Below, piece after piece: positions 24,611 through 34,303 of a DNA stretch of 64,000 bases. The position numbers and the translations under genes were made by a program. The notes beneath the pieces are model-generated. The model saw nothing but the letters and a program-made list of their open reading frames with translations, had not been told where the DNA came from and made no database searches. The number at the start of each line of letters is the position of its first letter. Positions within the stretch are counted from its first letter, which is position 1. The stretch comes from Nocardia sp. alder85J (GTDB taxonomy: Bacteria > Actinomycetota > Actinomycetes > Mycobacteriales > Mycobacteriaceae), in contig NZ_JAIUCZ020000006.1 in assembly GCF_020176955.2 (NCBI RefSeq), forward strand, positions 434,001 through 498,000. Direction: 5' to 3'.

Positions 24611-27600
24611 TCAGATATCGTCGAGTAGACGTTGCAGGAACTGCCGCGACGGTAGCCCGGACCGATCGGGCGCTCCGTGAAGAGTCTCTGCGATGGAGGC
24701 GAGTCCCGGGCCCCCCGCGTCGACAGCGAATCGGACGAGCCCGAGCTCTGCGCACCGAGACAACGCAGGCGTCAGTAGGTCGATGGACTCCGGGGTCCGG
24801 CCGCCGGCGACCAGGCAGCTTCCGTAGAGTAATTGCGCTTGCAGCAGGGCTCGCGGTCGCTTCTGTTGCCGAATTTGCTCGAACAACTTGCCGGACCTCT
24901 CGATCGACGACCGGCTCGCCACCGGTGTGCGCTCTGCGAGCAGGAGCCGGACTGCCGCATCTTGTTCCAATTCAGCCGTGACAGCCTGGATATGGTCGGG
25001 CTGCTGATGATAGCCGCCGAGGTCAGTCAGGCGGTGGCGCTCGTCGTGAGTGATGGGCAAACCGAGCCGGACCCGCTCATCGAGCATCTGGACCGCCAGG
25101 CGGCGAAGTGAAAGCCGGTGCGCGACACGGTGTCCCTCGTTGAGGCAATGCTCCGCCGCGGTGACATCGCCGCGGACCGCTGCCAGGCCCGCGGTGGTCC
25201 GGTACGCGGTCAGCAGGACCTCCACGTTTGCTACGTCGATGTCCGCCGCGTCGGGCGCCAGTTCGTCAGCTTCGGCGAACTGGCCGGTTTGGTAAAGCAA
25301 TCCTGCGAGTTGCGTGGAGACGATCAATTTCGCAGTGTGCGACCGAGCGCCCGACTCCAGAGTTATTTCCAGCGCTCGCCGGAGGATCGATTCGGCTCCA
25401 TCGATATCCAGCTGCTCGAATGCAGCCATCGCGGCAATCGTATCGTTCAGCGCCATGACGACCGGATGATCGGTCACACTGTTCGAAACGACGTATTCAT
25501 GCCACCGGCGGGCTCTTTCGAAATCAAAATGGAAGAAGGCTGTCGTGGCCACCGCGACGGCTCCGGCGTCGGCTACGAACGACCGTAACGGTCGCTGCAT
25601 CAGGCGATGCTCTGCCGCAGGCGATACCTCGTCGAAGCGGTCGGACTGTAAGGATTGCGTCACCCTGACGATCTCGGATTCGATTGCGAGGTCGTCGGTT
25701 TCGATGTTGGACGGAAGTCGGGCGAGTACGGCGTCGGCCCGATTCCGTGCCGCCCCGGCGGCGTCAGGGTGGAACAGCCCCAGCTCTGCCCAGGCCACCG
25801 CCAATTGCAATCGTGGATCGGCCTCGGCGAGCGCTGGTGGCAACTTCGCGACGAGGGCCAGGAATACAGAGTTCCGGGAGTCCGAGAGCATGTCGTCGGC
25901 GTGGTCGAGAACCAGGCGAAGTCCACGATCGAGGTCACCTGCCGCCAAGGCGTGATCCACGGCCTCTAGTGTCATCGAGTGGCCGGCGAACCAATCGGCA
26001 GCGGCGCTGTGCAGCTGTTCGGTCAGCCCCGGATGGCACCGGGCCAGACGATGGCGCAAGAAGTCGGCGAACATGCTGTGGTAGTGGAACCAGTGCAGTT
26101 CGTCGTCGGCGCTACGCAGAAACAGGTCTCGACGGTGAATCTCCTCCAGCGTGTCCTGCGCGGTCGGGCTTCCGGTCAGCGCCTGGGCGAGATCGGCGCA
26201 GATCGTATCGATCACCGCCGTCCGCATCATGAACTCGAGCAGCTCCGGTTCGATATCATCGACGACGTTTTCCATCAGATACTCGCCGATGGCTCTGTGG
26301 TGTCCCGATATACGGCCGATACCGGACGCCGGATCGGCCTTTCCTCGCATCGACAGGGACGCGAGCTGCAAGGCGGCGACCCAGCCTTCCGTGGTGTCCC
26401 GCAGGCGGTCCGCGTCGGCCGGGTCGAGCGCGAGCCCACCGATATCGACGAGAAGTTCCTCGGCCTCAGCATAATCGAATCGCAGTGCACTCTCACCGAT
26501 TTCGACCAACTCGTCGCGAACTCGCAAGTCGGCCAGCGGAAGTCCTGCGGACGACCGGCTGGTTACGATCAGACGCAAATGACGACAACCATTTTCGATA
26601 ACGAAGCGCATCGCATCGTAGGCTTCGCCGCCACGGATACGGTGCCAGTCCTCGACCACGATCGCGACTGCCTTTCCGGCATCGTGAATCTCATCGATGA
26701 GCGTGGCAAGGACGTGACGGGCCACATCGGACGCCCCTTCTTCGACGATGCCGGCGAGCTCGCCACCCAGATCGGGTCGGACCCGGCGGATCGCCTCCAC
26801 GAAGCGAGGCAGACCCCAGACGACGTTGTTGTCGTCGGGCACGATCGTCAACCATGCCACCGGAATTCCCTCGCCTTTCAGCTCCGCGGCCCACTGGGCA
26901 GCGAGGGTGGTCTTGCCGTATCCGGGCGGCGCATGGATGAATGCCAGCCGACGCTGCCCGCCTTCGCGCAAGATGCGGATCAGTCGTGGACGGTCGACCA
27001 GCCGATGGGACGAACTCGGCGGCCGAAACCGGGTTACGGGAGTGGCAGCCGCCCCGCGCCGGGGAGGTGGCTTCTCCGAAAACGACTCCGTGGTCTCGGT
27101 TCCGCGGCTCCCGCTGCGGCCCTTCAAAACCAACACGTCGACGTGTAGCCCATTGGCGAACTGGATATTTCGGAGCTGCGCTGCGAAGTCGGCCACAGAC
27201 GTCGGTCGATTTTCCGGCGCGCGTTCCATGGCCGCTTCTATCGCCGAGCACAGTGCCGGGGGCATACCCGATGAACGCACATCCGGAACGGGGTCGCTGC
27301 CGATTCGAAGGAACTGCGCGACAAGAGATTCATTTTGCTTGCGGGCGAACGCTGCATGACCGGTGAGAGCGGTGAACAGAGTGGCGCCGAGCCCATAGAG
27401 GTCGGATGCTGCCGTGGCAGGCTTGCCCTGGAGGACTTCGGGGGCAGTGTAGGCAGGCGTCCCCGCAACGACTCCTTCTGCAGTACGAAAGGCACCGGCA
27501 ACCCGCGCCAGGCCGAAGTCGGCCAGCTGAGGCTCTCCGTAGTCGGTAAGCAGGATATTCGACGGGTTCACGTCCCGGTGGAGGACTCCGGCCGTGTGCG

Positions 27601-28033
27601 CCGTGGCCAGAGCGCTGGCGATTTTCACACCGAGCGACAGCACATCGGCCCACGGCAGGGGACCCTCATCACGAATTTGACGATCCAACGACCCGCGGAC
27701 GTGGAACGGCATGACGAGAAACGGATAGCCGGCTGGAGTGGTATCGACTCTCAGCACCTGCACGATGTTGGGATGGGAGGAGAAACTGCCGGCGATACTC
27801 TGTTCCCGGAAGAATCGAGCACGCCACTCGTCGTCCAGCGCTGTGGCGAGCACCTTCACGGCGACAACTCTGTTCAGCGACAACTCGACACAGCGGAAAA
27901 CGGCCCCGAATCCACCTCGTCCAACCTCGGTAGCGTCGCCGAATCCAGCCTCTCGCAACTCGTCAGCAATCTCAGGCGGAAGCCGAGGTTGTGTCGAGTC
28001 CGGATTCGAGTCGGGTAGGTCGCCTCGACTCAC
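24611..28033 (-). CDS. Second PknK-like kinase/ATPase with altered catalytic loop
   Basis: A 1140-residue paralogue of the kinase at 4887 with the same order: kinase domain (38-290), Walker A APPGYGKTT (368-376), Walker B AIVVEDWH, then a helical TPR-like region. The ATP-binding lysine (K60) and DFG (172-174) are present, but the catalytic loop reads HRDVNPSN (152-159): the usual Lys after HRD-x is Asn156. Activity may be reduced or changed; the catalytic Asp remains. No helix-turn-helix or membrane segment is visible. The GTG at 28033 has a weak ribosome binding site. No gene lies close downstream or upstream in the same direction, so it is probably a single-gene unit. Confidence 0.88.
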   Translation of the reverse strand: MSRGDLPDSNPDSTQPRLPPEIADELREAGFGDATEVGRGGFGAVFRCVELSLNRVVAVKVLATALDDEWRARFFREQSIAGSFSSHPNIVQVLRVDTTPAGYPFLVMPFHVRGSLDRQIRDEGPLPWADVLSLGVKIASALATAHTAGVLHRDVNPSNILLTDYGEPQLADFGLARVAGAFRTAEGVVAGTPAYTAPEVLQGKPATAASDLYGLGATLFTALTGHAAFARKQNESLVAQFLRIGSDPVPDVRSSGMPPALCSAIEAAMERAPENRPTSVADFAAQLRNIQFANGLHVDVLVLKGRSGSRGTETTESFSEKPPPRRGAAATPVTRFRPPSSSHRLVDRPRLIRILREGGQRRLAFIHAPPGYGKTTLAAQWAAELKGEGIPVAWLTIVPDDNNVVWGLPRFVEAIRRVRPDLGGELAGIVEEGASDVARHVLATLIDEIHDAGKAVAIVVEDWHRIRGGEAYDAMRFVIENGCRHLRLIVTSRSSAGLPLADLRVRDELVEIGESALRFDYAEAEELLVDIGGLALDPADADRLRDTTEGWVAALQLASLSMRGKADPASGIGRISGHHRAIGEYLMENVVDDIEPELLEFMMRTAVIDTICADLAQALTGSPTAQDTLEEIHRRDLFLRSADDELHWFHYHSMFADFLRHRLARCHPGLTEQLHSAAADWFAGHSMTLEAVDHALAAGDLDRGLRLVLDHADDMLSDSRNSVFLALVAKLPPALAEADPRLQLAVAWAELGLFHPDAAGAARNRADAVLARLPSNIETDDLAIESEIVRVTQSLQSDRFDEVSPAAEHRLMQRPLRSFVADAGAVAVATTAFFHFDFERARRWHEYVVSNSVTDHPVVMALNDTIAAMAAFEQLDIDGAESILRRALEITLESGARSHTAKLIVSTQLAGLLYQTGQFAEADELAPDAADIDVANVEVLLTAYRTTAGLAAVRGDVTAAEHCLNEGHRVAHRLSLRRLAVQMLDERVRLGLPITHDERHRLTDLGGYHQQPDHIQAVTAELEQDAAVRLLLAERTPVASRSSIERSGKLFEQIRQQKRPRALLQAQLLYGSCLVAGGRTPESIDLLTPALSRCAELGLVRFAVDAGGPGLASIAETLHGAPDRSGLPSRQFLQRLLDDI

Positions 28034-28536
28034 ACAGCCGCCCCGACCACCTGGAGCGCCGCGTCGGCGTATACAAACATGTCATGAGAATTGTGAGCAG
28101 TCATGTCTCAACCTGGGTGCGGAAGTGAACCGACCTCTGCCAGTATAGGCGAGCAACTTCTCAGCAGTGAAATGGCTGGTGGTAGGCGTCCACGCGAAAA
28201 CACCGGCGAGCGGGCCGAGTGGTTGAACCGTTACAAGTTGGGGACCGGCTTCGGCGTCGAACCAGCGCCGGTCGGCGTGGCGGTTGTCGAGCATGGTACG
28301 CGGTCTCGTATTCGGCCCGGGTGAGGTAGTCCAGCCCGGCGTCGTTGTGCCAGTCGGCCCATTCCATGAGGGCGAATCGACTTTGGTGAGGGTTTGCAAC
28401 GGGCGGGACTGCCCCGGGTTCGGTTGACCGACTGGGTATCCAGATTTCAGGGCCGCGGAGCAAAGCCTGGCAGACACCGCAAAACGACCCAACGCCGTAC
28501 CTCCCGCAACGGCGACGAAAAGTGAATCGGGCGGAC
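28034..28536. other. Intergenic stretch with IS3-type transposase remnant
   Basis: No intact gene. On the minus strand about 28385-28280 reads SRFALMEWADWHNDAGLDYL and AEYETAYHARQ, resembling the C-terminal end of IS3-type (rve) transposases. The flanking sequence shows no inverted repeats. The rest holds nothing recognisable; the promoter of the second PknK-like gene should be here but was not identified. Confidence 0.45.
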
Positions 28537-29172
28537 CTACGCCGACCGGTTGGACAGTGCCGCAAAGGTATCTAGCACGGTCTCGAGGCCTGTCCCCACA
28601 TTGTGGCCGCCGACCGACCATTGCTCGACCACCGTCAGTGCGCCGATAAAAGCCGCCGCAAGGGCTCGCGGATCGGCGTCTCCAGGGAAATCCTTACGCG
28701 CACAGGCACGTTCGAATACCGCGATGACCCGCTCGTTACCCGGGATGATCACTGTTCGCTGTACGCGCGCGTACAGTTCCGGATGCCGGGCGGCCTGACC
28801 CGCGAAAGTGAACAGAATCTGCAGGCTCCGCCACGCCCCCGGCCGATCGAATGCCTCGATCAGGACGCGCAATTCCTGTCGGAGATCGCCGAGGTCGGGG
28901 ACGTCCGGCCATGTGGCGATCGAAGCGAATGCGTCGACGATGAGGTCCTGCACACTGGCCCATCGCCGATAGAATCCGCTATTGCCGACCCTCGCACGCC
29001 GCAACGTCGCCGTGAGGCTGAACGCGTCGACCCCGGCTGTCACCAACTCGGCCCTGGCCTCCCGTAGCACGCGTTGCTCGACGGTGGCATCCACCGGTCG
29101 CCCGGCGCGCCTGCGGTCGGTGGCAGGTGACCGAGGGTGCTGCGGCGATACCATTTCTTGACTGTAGGCCAT
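28537..29172 (-). CDS. TetR-family transcriptional regulator
   Basis: About 211 residues with an N-terminal TetR helix-turn-helix: ELVTAGVDAFSLTATLRRA and RVGNSGFYRRWASVQDLIVDAF. The C-terminal helical domain would bind an effector. Starts at GTG 29205, ATG 29172 and ATG 29154 are all possible; none has a strong ribosome binding site, and 29172 is used. It may control nearby catabolic genes. The sequence just upstream is decayed gene debris, so its original neighbours are lost. Confidence 0.8.
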   Translation of the reverse strand: MAYSQEMVSPQHPRSPATDRRRAGRPVDATVEQRVLREARAELVTAGVDAFSLTATLRRARVGNSGFYRRWASVQDLIVDAFASIATWPDVPDLGDLRQELRVLIEAFDRPGAWRSLQILFTFAGQAARHPELYARVQRTVIIPGNERVIAVFERACARKDFPGDADPRALAAAFIGALTVVEQWSVGGHNVGTGLETVLDTFAALSNRSA

Positions 29173-29194
29173 CCGTCCCGGCCCGGGATGGGGC

Positions 29195-29465
29195 GTGTCA
29201 GCCACCGCCGCCCGGGCTCATCGATCCTTTCCACGTCCCCGGTGCGGAACCGGCCGTCCGCGAGGAACGGAATGCTCGTGCACAACGGTATAGCTCCGGG
29301 CTACGCAAAGACCTCGGATCTCGATCTCGTTTCCTTCGCCGAACCGAGCCCGGTTGGGCCGCGATATCCTCACTGGCCTTCGCCTTGTCCCGGACTGCCG
29401 GTACTCGACGCATGATCGCGTGCTGGCCGCCCTCATCGTCCCTCAGGGTGCCCCAGAGGATCCGA
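29195..29465 (-). pseudogene. Chimeric remnant: lipocalin-like gene fragment joined to acyl-CoA ligase fragment
   Basis: Codons 29465-29355 read ILWGTLRDDEGG, then AIMRRVPAVRDKAKASEDI, closely matching IWGTLRDDEGG and IMRRIPAVRDNVKAGDDI of the protein encoded at 59331-60365. Codons 29343-29274 then read FGEGNEIEIRGLCVARSYTV and, after a frameshift, PFLADGRFRTGDVERIDE. These match RLGQGGEIEVRGPCVASGYT and PFLAEGWFRTGDAGRVDE of the ligase at 57848-59287. The gene order equals that at 57.8-60.4 kb, with a large deletion between. Confidence 0.75.
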
Positions 29466-29539
29466 TCGGAGAGAGTTGGTCGGCGAGGCCGGTGGTCACG
29501 TCGACGGTCCCCGCGGTGGGAACGGCGCAGACCAGGTGG

Positions 29540-30463
29540 TCAGCGTTGGCCGACTACGAGGTCGGATGCGTGTTCGGTGGCCCAGTCCGCGAATGTCACC
29601 GGATGGAAGCCCCAGCGCGGCATCTGCGACAGGTCGACCCGATAGCCCTCGGCCGACAGCCACTGGTGGTTCTGGACCGGGCCTCGGGAACTGCCTGCGG
29701 CAACCGCGCCCTCGGGATCCAGATGGCGGGCCCGGACGGTCCGTCCGGTGATCTGTGTGAGCACCGCCGCAACCTCGGACATCGTCAGCGATTCGGCGGC
29801 GAGATCAATTTCCTGGCGGTCGAAGTGTGCGGAGTCGGCAAATGCCGCCGCCGCAACCCGGCCGATGTCCGCGGCCGCGATGAGGTCCAGACGGGTCTCC
29901 GGAGCCATCGCCGTCGTGATCTCGCCCTTCGCCAGTTGCGGGAACATCAGATCCGCCTTGGGCGGGACGAAGTTGTCCATCATGTAGGCGGGCTTGAGTA
30001 TGACCCACCGCTCGAGGGAACTGGATCGCACGACATCGTTCGCTGCGGCCTTGCTGGTCCAGTACGGCTGCCACCAGCGGTTCTCGTCCCATCCGGCGAA
30101 CTGCGCATGGTCGCCCGCCCGAGCGACGGAAGTGTGCACGAACATCCGGACGTTCGCGTCCTCCGCCGCGCGCACCAGGGTCTCCGCCGCCCGCCGCTCG
30201 CTGTCGAGGTCCTTGGGATGCGGCGGCAACTGCATCGAGAACACCCCATCGGCGCCGTCGACGGCGGTGCGGACGGCATCCACGTCGTCGAAGCTGCCCG
30301 CGCACAGCTGCACACCGCGCTCGGCCAGTCGCACCGCGGCCTCGGACGCGGGATCTCGGACCAGTGCCCGGACCGATCGCCCTGCGCCGAGCAACGCGTC
30401 GACCGCGGCTCCGCCCTGTGCCCCGGTTGCGCCGGTGACCATCACGACCTGCGGCTCGTCCAT
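29540..30463 (-). CDS. NmrA/NAD(P)-binding family protein
   Basis: A 307-residue atypical SDR. The nucleotide-binding loop VTGATGAQGGAA is at residues 9-20, and SKAAANDVV and LKPAYMMDNF follow in the middle. The family includes NmrA-type redox sensors and quinone or ether reductases; it lacks the classical YxxxK. ATG 30463 follows AGAGGAA. It is the last gene of the SDR-ECH-P450-ECH-monooxygenase run, 46 bp after the nitronate monooxygenase stop. Function is not resolved between reductase and sensor. Confidence 0.82.
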   Translation of the reverse strand: MDEPQVVMVTGATGAQGGAAVDALLGAGRSVRALVRDPASEAAVRLAERGVQLCAGSFDDVDAVRTAVDGADGVFSMQLPPHPKDLDSERRAAETLVRAAEDANVRMFVHTSVARAGDHAQFAGWDENRWWQPYWTSKAAANDVVRSSSLERWVILKPAYMMDNFVPPKADLMFPQLAKGEITTAMAPETRLDLIAAADIGRVAAAAFADSAHFDRQEIDLAAESLTMSEVAAVLTQITGRTVRARHLDPEGAVAAGSSRGPVQNHQWLSAEGYRVDLSQMPRWGFHPVTFADWATEHASDLVVGQR

Positions 30464-30509
30464 TGGTTCCTCTCGGGATGGATGGGGTTCTCGTGGCCGG
30501 TCCGGCCAC

Positions 30510-31502
30510 TCATCCGGCGACGGGAAGATCGCCGACCGTGCTCGCGACCAGGCGAGATCGAATGAGGGCTTCGGCCTCGGCAACGATGCGGACGATCACG
30601 TCACCGACCGTGGGTATGTCGTGCACCAGGCCCTGTGCCATCCCCACGGTCCACACACCGTGATCCAGGTCGCCGGTCGTGTAGACCTCTCTGCCGCGAA
30701 CACCCGCGACGAGCGGCCGGATGTCCTCGAAGTTCGCGCCTCGGCGCAACATGTCGACCACCTGTCGGCTGATCGCGTTACGAGCCACGCGTGAGGTGTT
30801 CCGCAACTCGCGGAAGATCAGGTCGGTATCGCGCAGGTCCGAGTCGCGGATCCGCTGCTTGACGTTGTCGTGGATAGGGGACTCGGCGGTGCACATGAAG
30901 CGGGTGCCCATGTTGATGCCCTCGGCACCCAGCGCCAGCGCGGCGACCAGTCCACGGCCGTCCGCGAATCCGCCCGAGGCGATGACCGGAATACTCAATT
31001 CGTCCACCGCGGCGGGGATGAGAACGAGACCGGGCGTGTCGTCCTCACCGGCGTGCCCGGCGCATTCGAAGCCGTCGATGCTCACCGCGTCGACTCCCAG
31101 ACGCTGCGCCGACACCGCATGGCGGACACTGGTGCATTTGTGCACCACGGTGAGGCCGGCGGACTTGAACGCGTCGACGTGCTCGGCCGGATTCGAACCC
31201 GCGGTCTCGACGACCGTGATTCCGGCATCGATGATGGCTCTCCGGTATTCGTCGTACGGCGGTGGCGTGATCGAGGGCAGGATAGTGAGATTCACTCCGA
31301 AAGGCTCGGCGGTCAGGGCTCGGCACCGCTCGATCTCCCGAACCAGATCCGCTGGAGTGGGCTGGGTGAGCGCGGACAGGAAGCCGAGCGCCCCGGCCTC
31401 CGCGACAGCCGCGACCAGGGGCGCCGTGGCCACCCATTGCATGCCCCCTTGCACGATGGGGTGCCGGATACCGAACAGATCGGTCAATCTGGTTCTGATC
31501 AC
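30510..31502 (-). CDS. Nitronate monooxygenase-family FMN protein
   Basis: A 330-residue TIM-barrel flavoprotein of the nitronate monooxygenase / 2-nitropropane dioxygenase family. HPIVQGGMQWVATAPLVAAV starts the fold. The FMN-phosphate region is seen in VIASGGFADGRGL and ALGAEGINMGTRF, and GFECAGHAGEDD carries the active-site loop (usually a His; here H in AGH). In catabolic operons such proteins often act as enoyl reductase-like or oxidase enzymes rather than on nitro compounds. GTG 31502 follows GGAG. It lies 37 bp after the enoyl-CoA hydratase stop. Confidence 0.88.
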   Translation of the reverse strand: MIRTRLTDLFGIRHPIVQGGMQWVATAPLVAAVAEAGALGFLSALTQPTPADLVREIERCRALTAEPFGVNLTILPSITPPPYDEYRRAIIDAGITVVETAGSNPAEHVDAFKSAGLTVVHKCTSVRHAVSAQRLGVDAVSIDGFECAGHAGEDDTPGLVLIPAAVDELSIPVIASGGFADGRGLVAALALGAEGINMGTRFMCTAESPIHDNVKQRIRDSDLRDTDLIFRELRNTSRVARNAISRQVVDMLRRGANFEDIRPLVAGVRGREVYTTGDLDHGVWTVGMAQGLVHDIPTVGDVIVRIVAEAEALIRSRLVASTVGDLPVAG

Positions 31503-31539
31503 GAGATCTCCGAAACGAGGAAATATGTCACAACCGGGC

Positions 31540-32313
31540 TCACGACCCGAGTTGCCGATTCACGAATTCGCAATGCTCTTCCGAGGCCATGCTGTAGCGC
31601 TCGGTCATCAACGAATGTCCCACCGGACCGGCCAGGCTGGTTTCCAGGTACATGTTGAGCGCACGCTTGGTGTCCTGGAGGGCGCCTGCCGGAAGTGCGG
31701 CGAGCCGGTGCGCGATGTCGAGAGCTTCGCCGAGAACATCGTCGCGGGGAACGACTCTGTTCACCATGCCCGCGGCTTTTGCCTCCGCGGCGCCGATTCT
31801 GCCGCCGAGCAGGAGCAGTTCCTTGGCGCGCAGGAGTCCCACGTGCAGCGGCCACGCAACGCCACCGTCGCCGCACACCAATCCGACCGCGACGTGGGGA
31901 TCAGCGATGAAGGCGGATTCGGCCATCACCACGAAGTCGCTGAAGGCGAGAAAGCTCGCGCCGAGACCGACTGCCGCGCCGTTCACGGCGGCGACGATCG
32001 GCAGCGGGAAGTGGACGAGTTCGACCAGCAGGCGCCGCGCTTCGTCGACATTCCGCCAGCGGCCCGCCGGCTGCAACGAGAGTTGCATCATTTCGTAATC
32101 GCCGCCAGCACTGAATGCCTTGCCCGCACCGGTCACGACGACGCAGCGTGCACCCGGATCGGCAGCCAGTTTCGGCCACAGGGACAAGAATTCGTGGTGC
32201 ATGGTCACGCTGGTGGCGTTTCGACTATCGGGCCGATTGAATGTGACCAGCCGCACCGGGCCGTCCGCCTCGACCAGGATCTCGGGTTCGGAATTCGTTG
32301 TCATCTGGTTCAT
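31540..32313 (-). CDS. Enoyl-CoA hydratase/isomerase family protein
   Basis: A 257-residue crotonase. The acyl-CoA site is formed by AGKAFSAGGDYEMM near residue 58 and NGAAVGLGASFLAFSD near 108. AFIADPHVAVGLVCGDGG covers the usual catalytic loop; the second catalytic Glu is not obvious, so isomerase or other activity is possible. ATG 32313 overlaps the P450 stop (ATGA) with GGAACAGGG upstream. It is in the minus-strand operon starting at the SDR 34300-35118. Confidence 0.88.
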   Translation of the reverse strand: MNQMTTNSEPEILVEADGPVRLVTFNRPDSRNATSVTMHHEFLSLWPKLAADPGARCVVVTGAGKAFSAGGDYEMMQLSLQPAGRWRNVDEARRLLVELVHFPLPIVAAVNGAAVGLGASFLAFSDFVVMAESAFIADPHVAVGLVCGDGGVAWPLHVGLLRAKELLLLGGRIGAAEAKAAGMVNRVVPRDDVLGEALDIAHRLAALPAGALQDTKRALNMYLETSLAGPVGHSLMTERYSMASEEHCEFVNRQLGS

Positions 32314-33599
32314 CCCTGTTCCATAGCCTGCGGATCGTCCCAACGGACCGGAAGGCGGCGTCGGCCCCACAGATGCCACTGCGGCACGCGTTCACCAGGG
32401 CCGTCGAGACGAAGGTGGGGCAGCCGTGTGCGCAGGATCTCCAGCGCGCGGTAGCCTTCCGAGCGCGCCAACTGGGCACCGAGGCAGAAATGCACGCCGG
32501 CACCGAACGCCAAATGGCGGCGCAACTCTTTCTGTGTCCGGTCGAGCCGGAATTCGTCCGGATGCTCCCATTGCCGCGAATCCCGATTCCCGGAGCCGAA
32601 CAACAGCATCACCTTGGAGTTCGCCGGAATCGGGCAACCGTCCACGGTGACATCTTCGGTATTGGTCCGGAACAGTCCGAGCACCGGCGGATCCAGACGC
32701 AGGCTCTCCTCGATCGCGGTTTGGACCAGTTTCCCGTTGTCGACGACCTGCTGCCACAGCGACGGCCTCTCCAGTAGCCGGTGGATCACATTCGTCAACA
32801 TCGATGTGGTCGTGTCGTTCCCGCCGGTGAGAGCGGTCGCCAGGACATAGCCGATCTCGGCCGGTGTCAGGCCCCGGTCTCGGTAACGCAGCACGAGCAT
32901 GTAGCTGAGCAGATCGTCCGGCAACACGTCCCCGAGATCGCGCTCCGCCGGCTCGCTGATCCCGGCCTCGCGCAACAGGGCACGACGATGTTCGAGATGC
33001 GGCGCGAAATACGCATTGAGCCGGGCGACCGCAGGCGCGACACCGTTGGCGGCGGGAATGCAGAATGCGCCCAGGAACTCGTCCGTCATCTCCTTGAGCT
33101 CGGCCGCGTCCTCCGGCGGGATACCGATGAGACGTGCGATGACTCGGATCGGCAACAGGACAGCGAATTCGGTGGCGAAGTCGCCCCGCGTCCGCCCGTC
33201 GACGATCATCTCATCGATCAAGTCGTGGATCGTGGCGTCGATCAATTCGGCGTTCACCGCTCCCGCCGAGGGAGACAGCCACTTGCGGAACAGCTTCCGG
33301 AACTCCTGGCTGTTCGCGCCGTCCTGGTTGAAGCCGATCGGGCGGTTGAACTGCGGGCTGCTCCCACTCTCGGCGGACCATATTTCCGCGTGTGCGTCGT
33401 TCAATGCCGCCAACACATCGGAAAACCTTGTGAGACTGTAGAACTCGGGTGAGAACTCGGCAGTGTGGTGTACCGGGCACGCGTCCCGGGCACGCTCGAA
33501 TGCCGCGAACGGGTCGTCCGCGATCGTCGCGGAGAGCGGGTTGAAATCGGCGACTTCGGCCACGTCCGACGGCGGCGGGGTCACGGGTGTGTCTTCCAT
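32310..33599 (-). CDS. Cytochrome P450
   Basis: A 429-residue soluble P450. The I-helix motif is TGGNDTTTS, the ExxR is EESLR, and the heme loop FGAGVHFCLGAQLAR has the cysteine. N-terminal sequence DFNPLSATIADDPFAAFERAR is typical of actinobacterial catabolic P450s. ATG 33599 overlaps the upstream enoyl-CoA hydratase gene by 19 bp; the open frame upstream of it is within that gene. Redox partners are not in the operon. It probably hydroxylates the substrate or its CoA ester before ring or chain degradation. Confidence 0.92.
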   Translation of the reverse strand: MEDTPVTPPPSDVAEVADFNPLSATIADDPFAAFERARDACPVHHTAEFSPEFYSLTRFSDVLAALNDAHAEIWSAESGSSPQFNRPIGFNQDGANSQEFRKLFRKWLSPSAGAVNAELIDATIHDLIDEMIVDGRTRGDFATEFAVLLPIRVIARLIGIPPEDAAELKEMTDEFLGAFCIPAANGVAPAVARLNAYFAPHLEHRRALLREAGISEPAERDLGDVLPDDLLSYMLVLRYRDRGLTPAEIGYVLATALTGGNDTTTSMLTNVIHRLLERPSLWQQVVDNGKLVQTAIEESLRLDPPVLGLFRTNTEDVTVDGCPIPANSKVMLLFGSGNRDSRQWEHPDEFRLDRTQKELRRHLAFGAGVHFCLGAQLARSEGYRALEILRTRLPHLRLDGPGERVPQWHLWGRRRLPVRWDDPQAMEQG

Positions 33600-34303
33600 C
33601 CTCGGCCTTTCTCCCGGTGTTCCCGGAGGGCTGCGGCTTCCAGACCCAGACCTGCTTCGGCGGTCGTACGGTCGGTCGCATCGCACAGTCGTTTCGTTGT
33701 CGAGACCAGGGCCGGATCCATCGCCGCGATCCGGCCCGCGAGGGCCGTCGCGCGATCCAGCAGTTCGGGCATGGGCACAAGTTCGGTGACCAGGCCGACC
33801 TGGAGCGCGACCTCGGCCGGCATGGGGTCACCGGCGAGAATCATTCGCCGAGCCCAGCCGCGCCCCACGGCGCGCGAGAGAAATACGGTCATCCCGCTGC
33901 CGCTCATCGCGCCGATTCGCACGTGCGTGTCGCGAAAGATCGCCTCCGGTGTCGCGAGGAGGATGTCGCAAGCCAGCGCCAGTTCCAATCCACCGGTGAC
34001 CGCGGCGCCGTTGACGGCACCGATCAGCGGCTTCGAAAAGTCGCGTGCGCGACGAATCGCGTCTCCGACGAGTCCACGAGGCGCGTCGGCCCCGCTGAAC
34101 TCGGCCAGATCCAGGCCGGCGCAGAAACCTGGACCCGCTCCGGTGAGTACGACCGCCCCGACCTCCGCGTCCGCCTCTGCGCGCGCCAGCTCCGCGAGGA
34201 GCCGCGCGGCGAGCGTGCTCGTCAACGCGTTGCGTGCGGCGGGCCGGTTCAACGTCCAGACCTCGACACGGATGGGGTGCGCCTGCACCAGCAGCTCACT
34301 CAC
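33581..34303 (-). CDS. Enoyl-CoA hydratase/isomerase family protein
   Basis: A 240-residue crotonase with AGPGFCAGLDLAEF near residue 60 and NGAAVTGGLELALACD near 98. DTHVRIGAMSGSGMTVFLSR holds the region of the second catalytic residue, with Gly/Ser-rich sequence instead of the usual Glu. GTG 34303 overlaps the SDR stop (GTGA at 34300-34303), so translation is coupled. It is the second gene of the operon. Confidence 0.9.
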   Translation of the reverse strand: MSELLVQAHPIRVEVWTLNRPAARNALTSTLAARLLAELARAEADAEVGAVVLTGAGPGFCAGLDLAEFSGADAPRGLVGDAIRRARDFSKPLIGAVNGAAVTGGLELALACDILLATPEAIFRDTHVRIGAMSGSGMTVFLSRAVGRGWARRMILAGDPMPAEVALQVGLVTELVPMPELLDRATALAGRIAAMDPALVSTTKRLCDATDRTTAEAGLGLEAAALREHREKGRGWKTHP

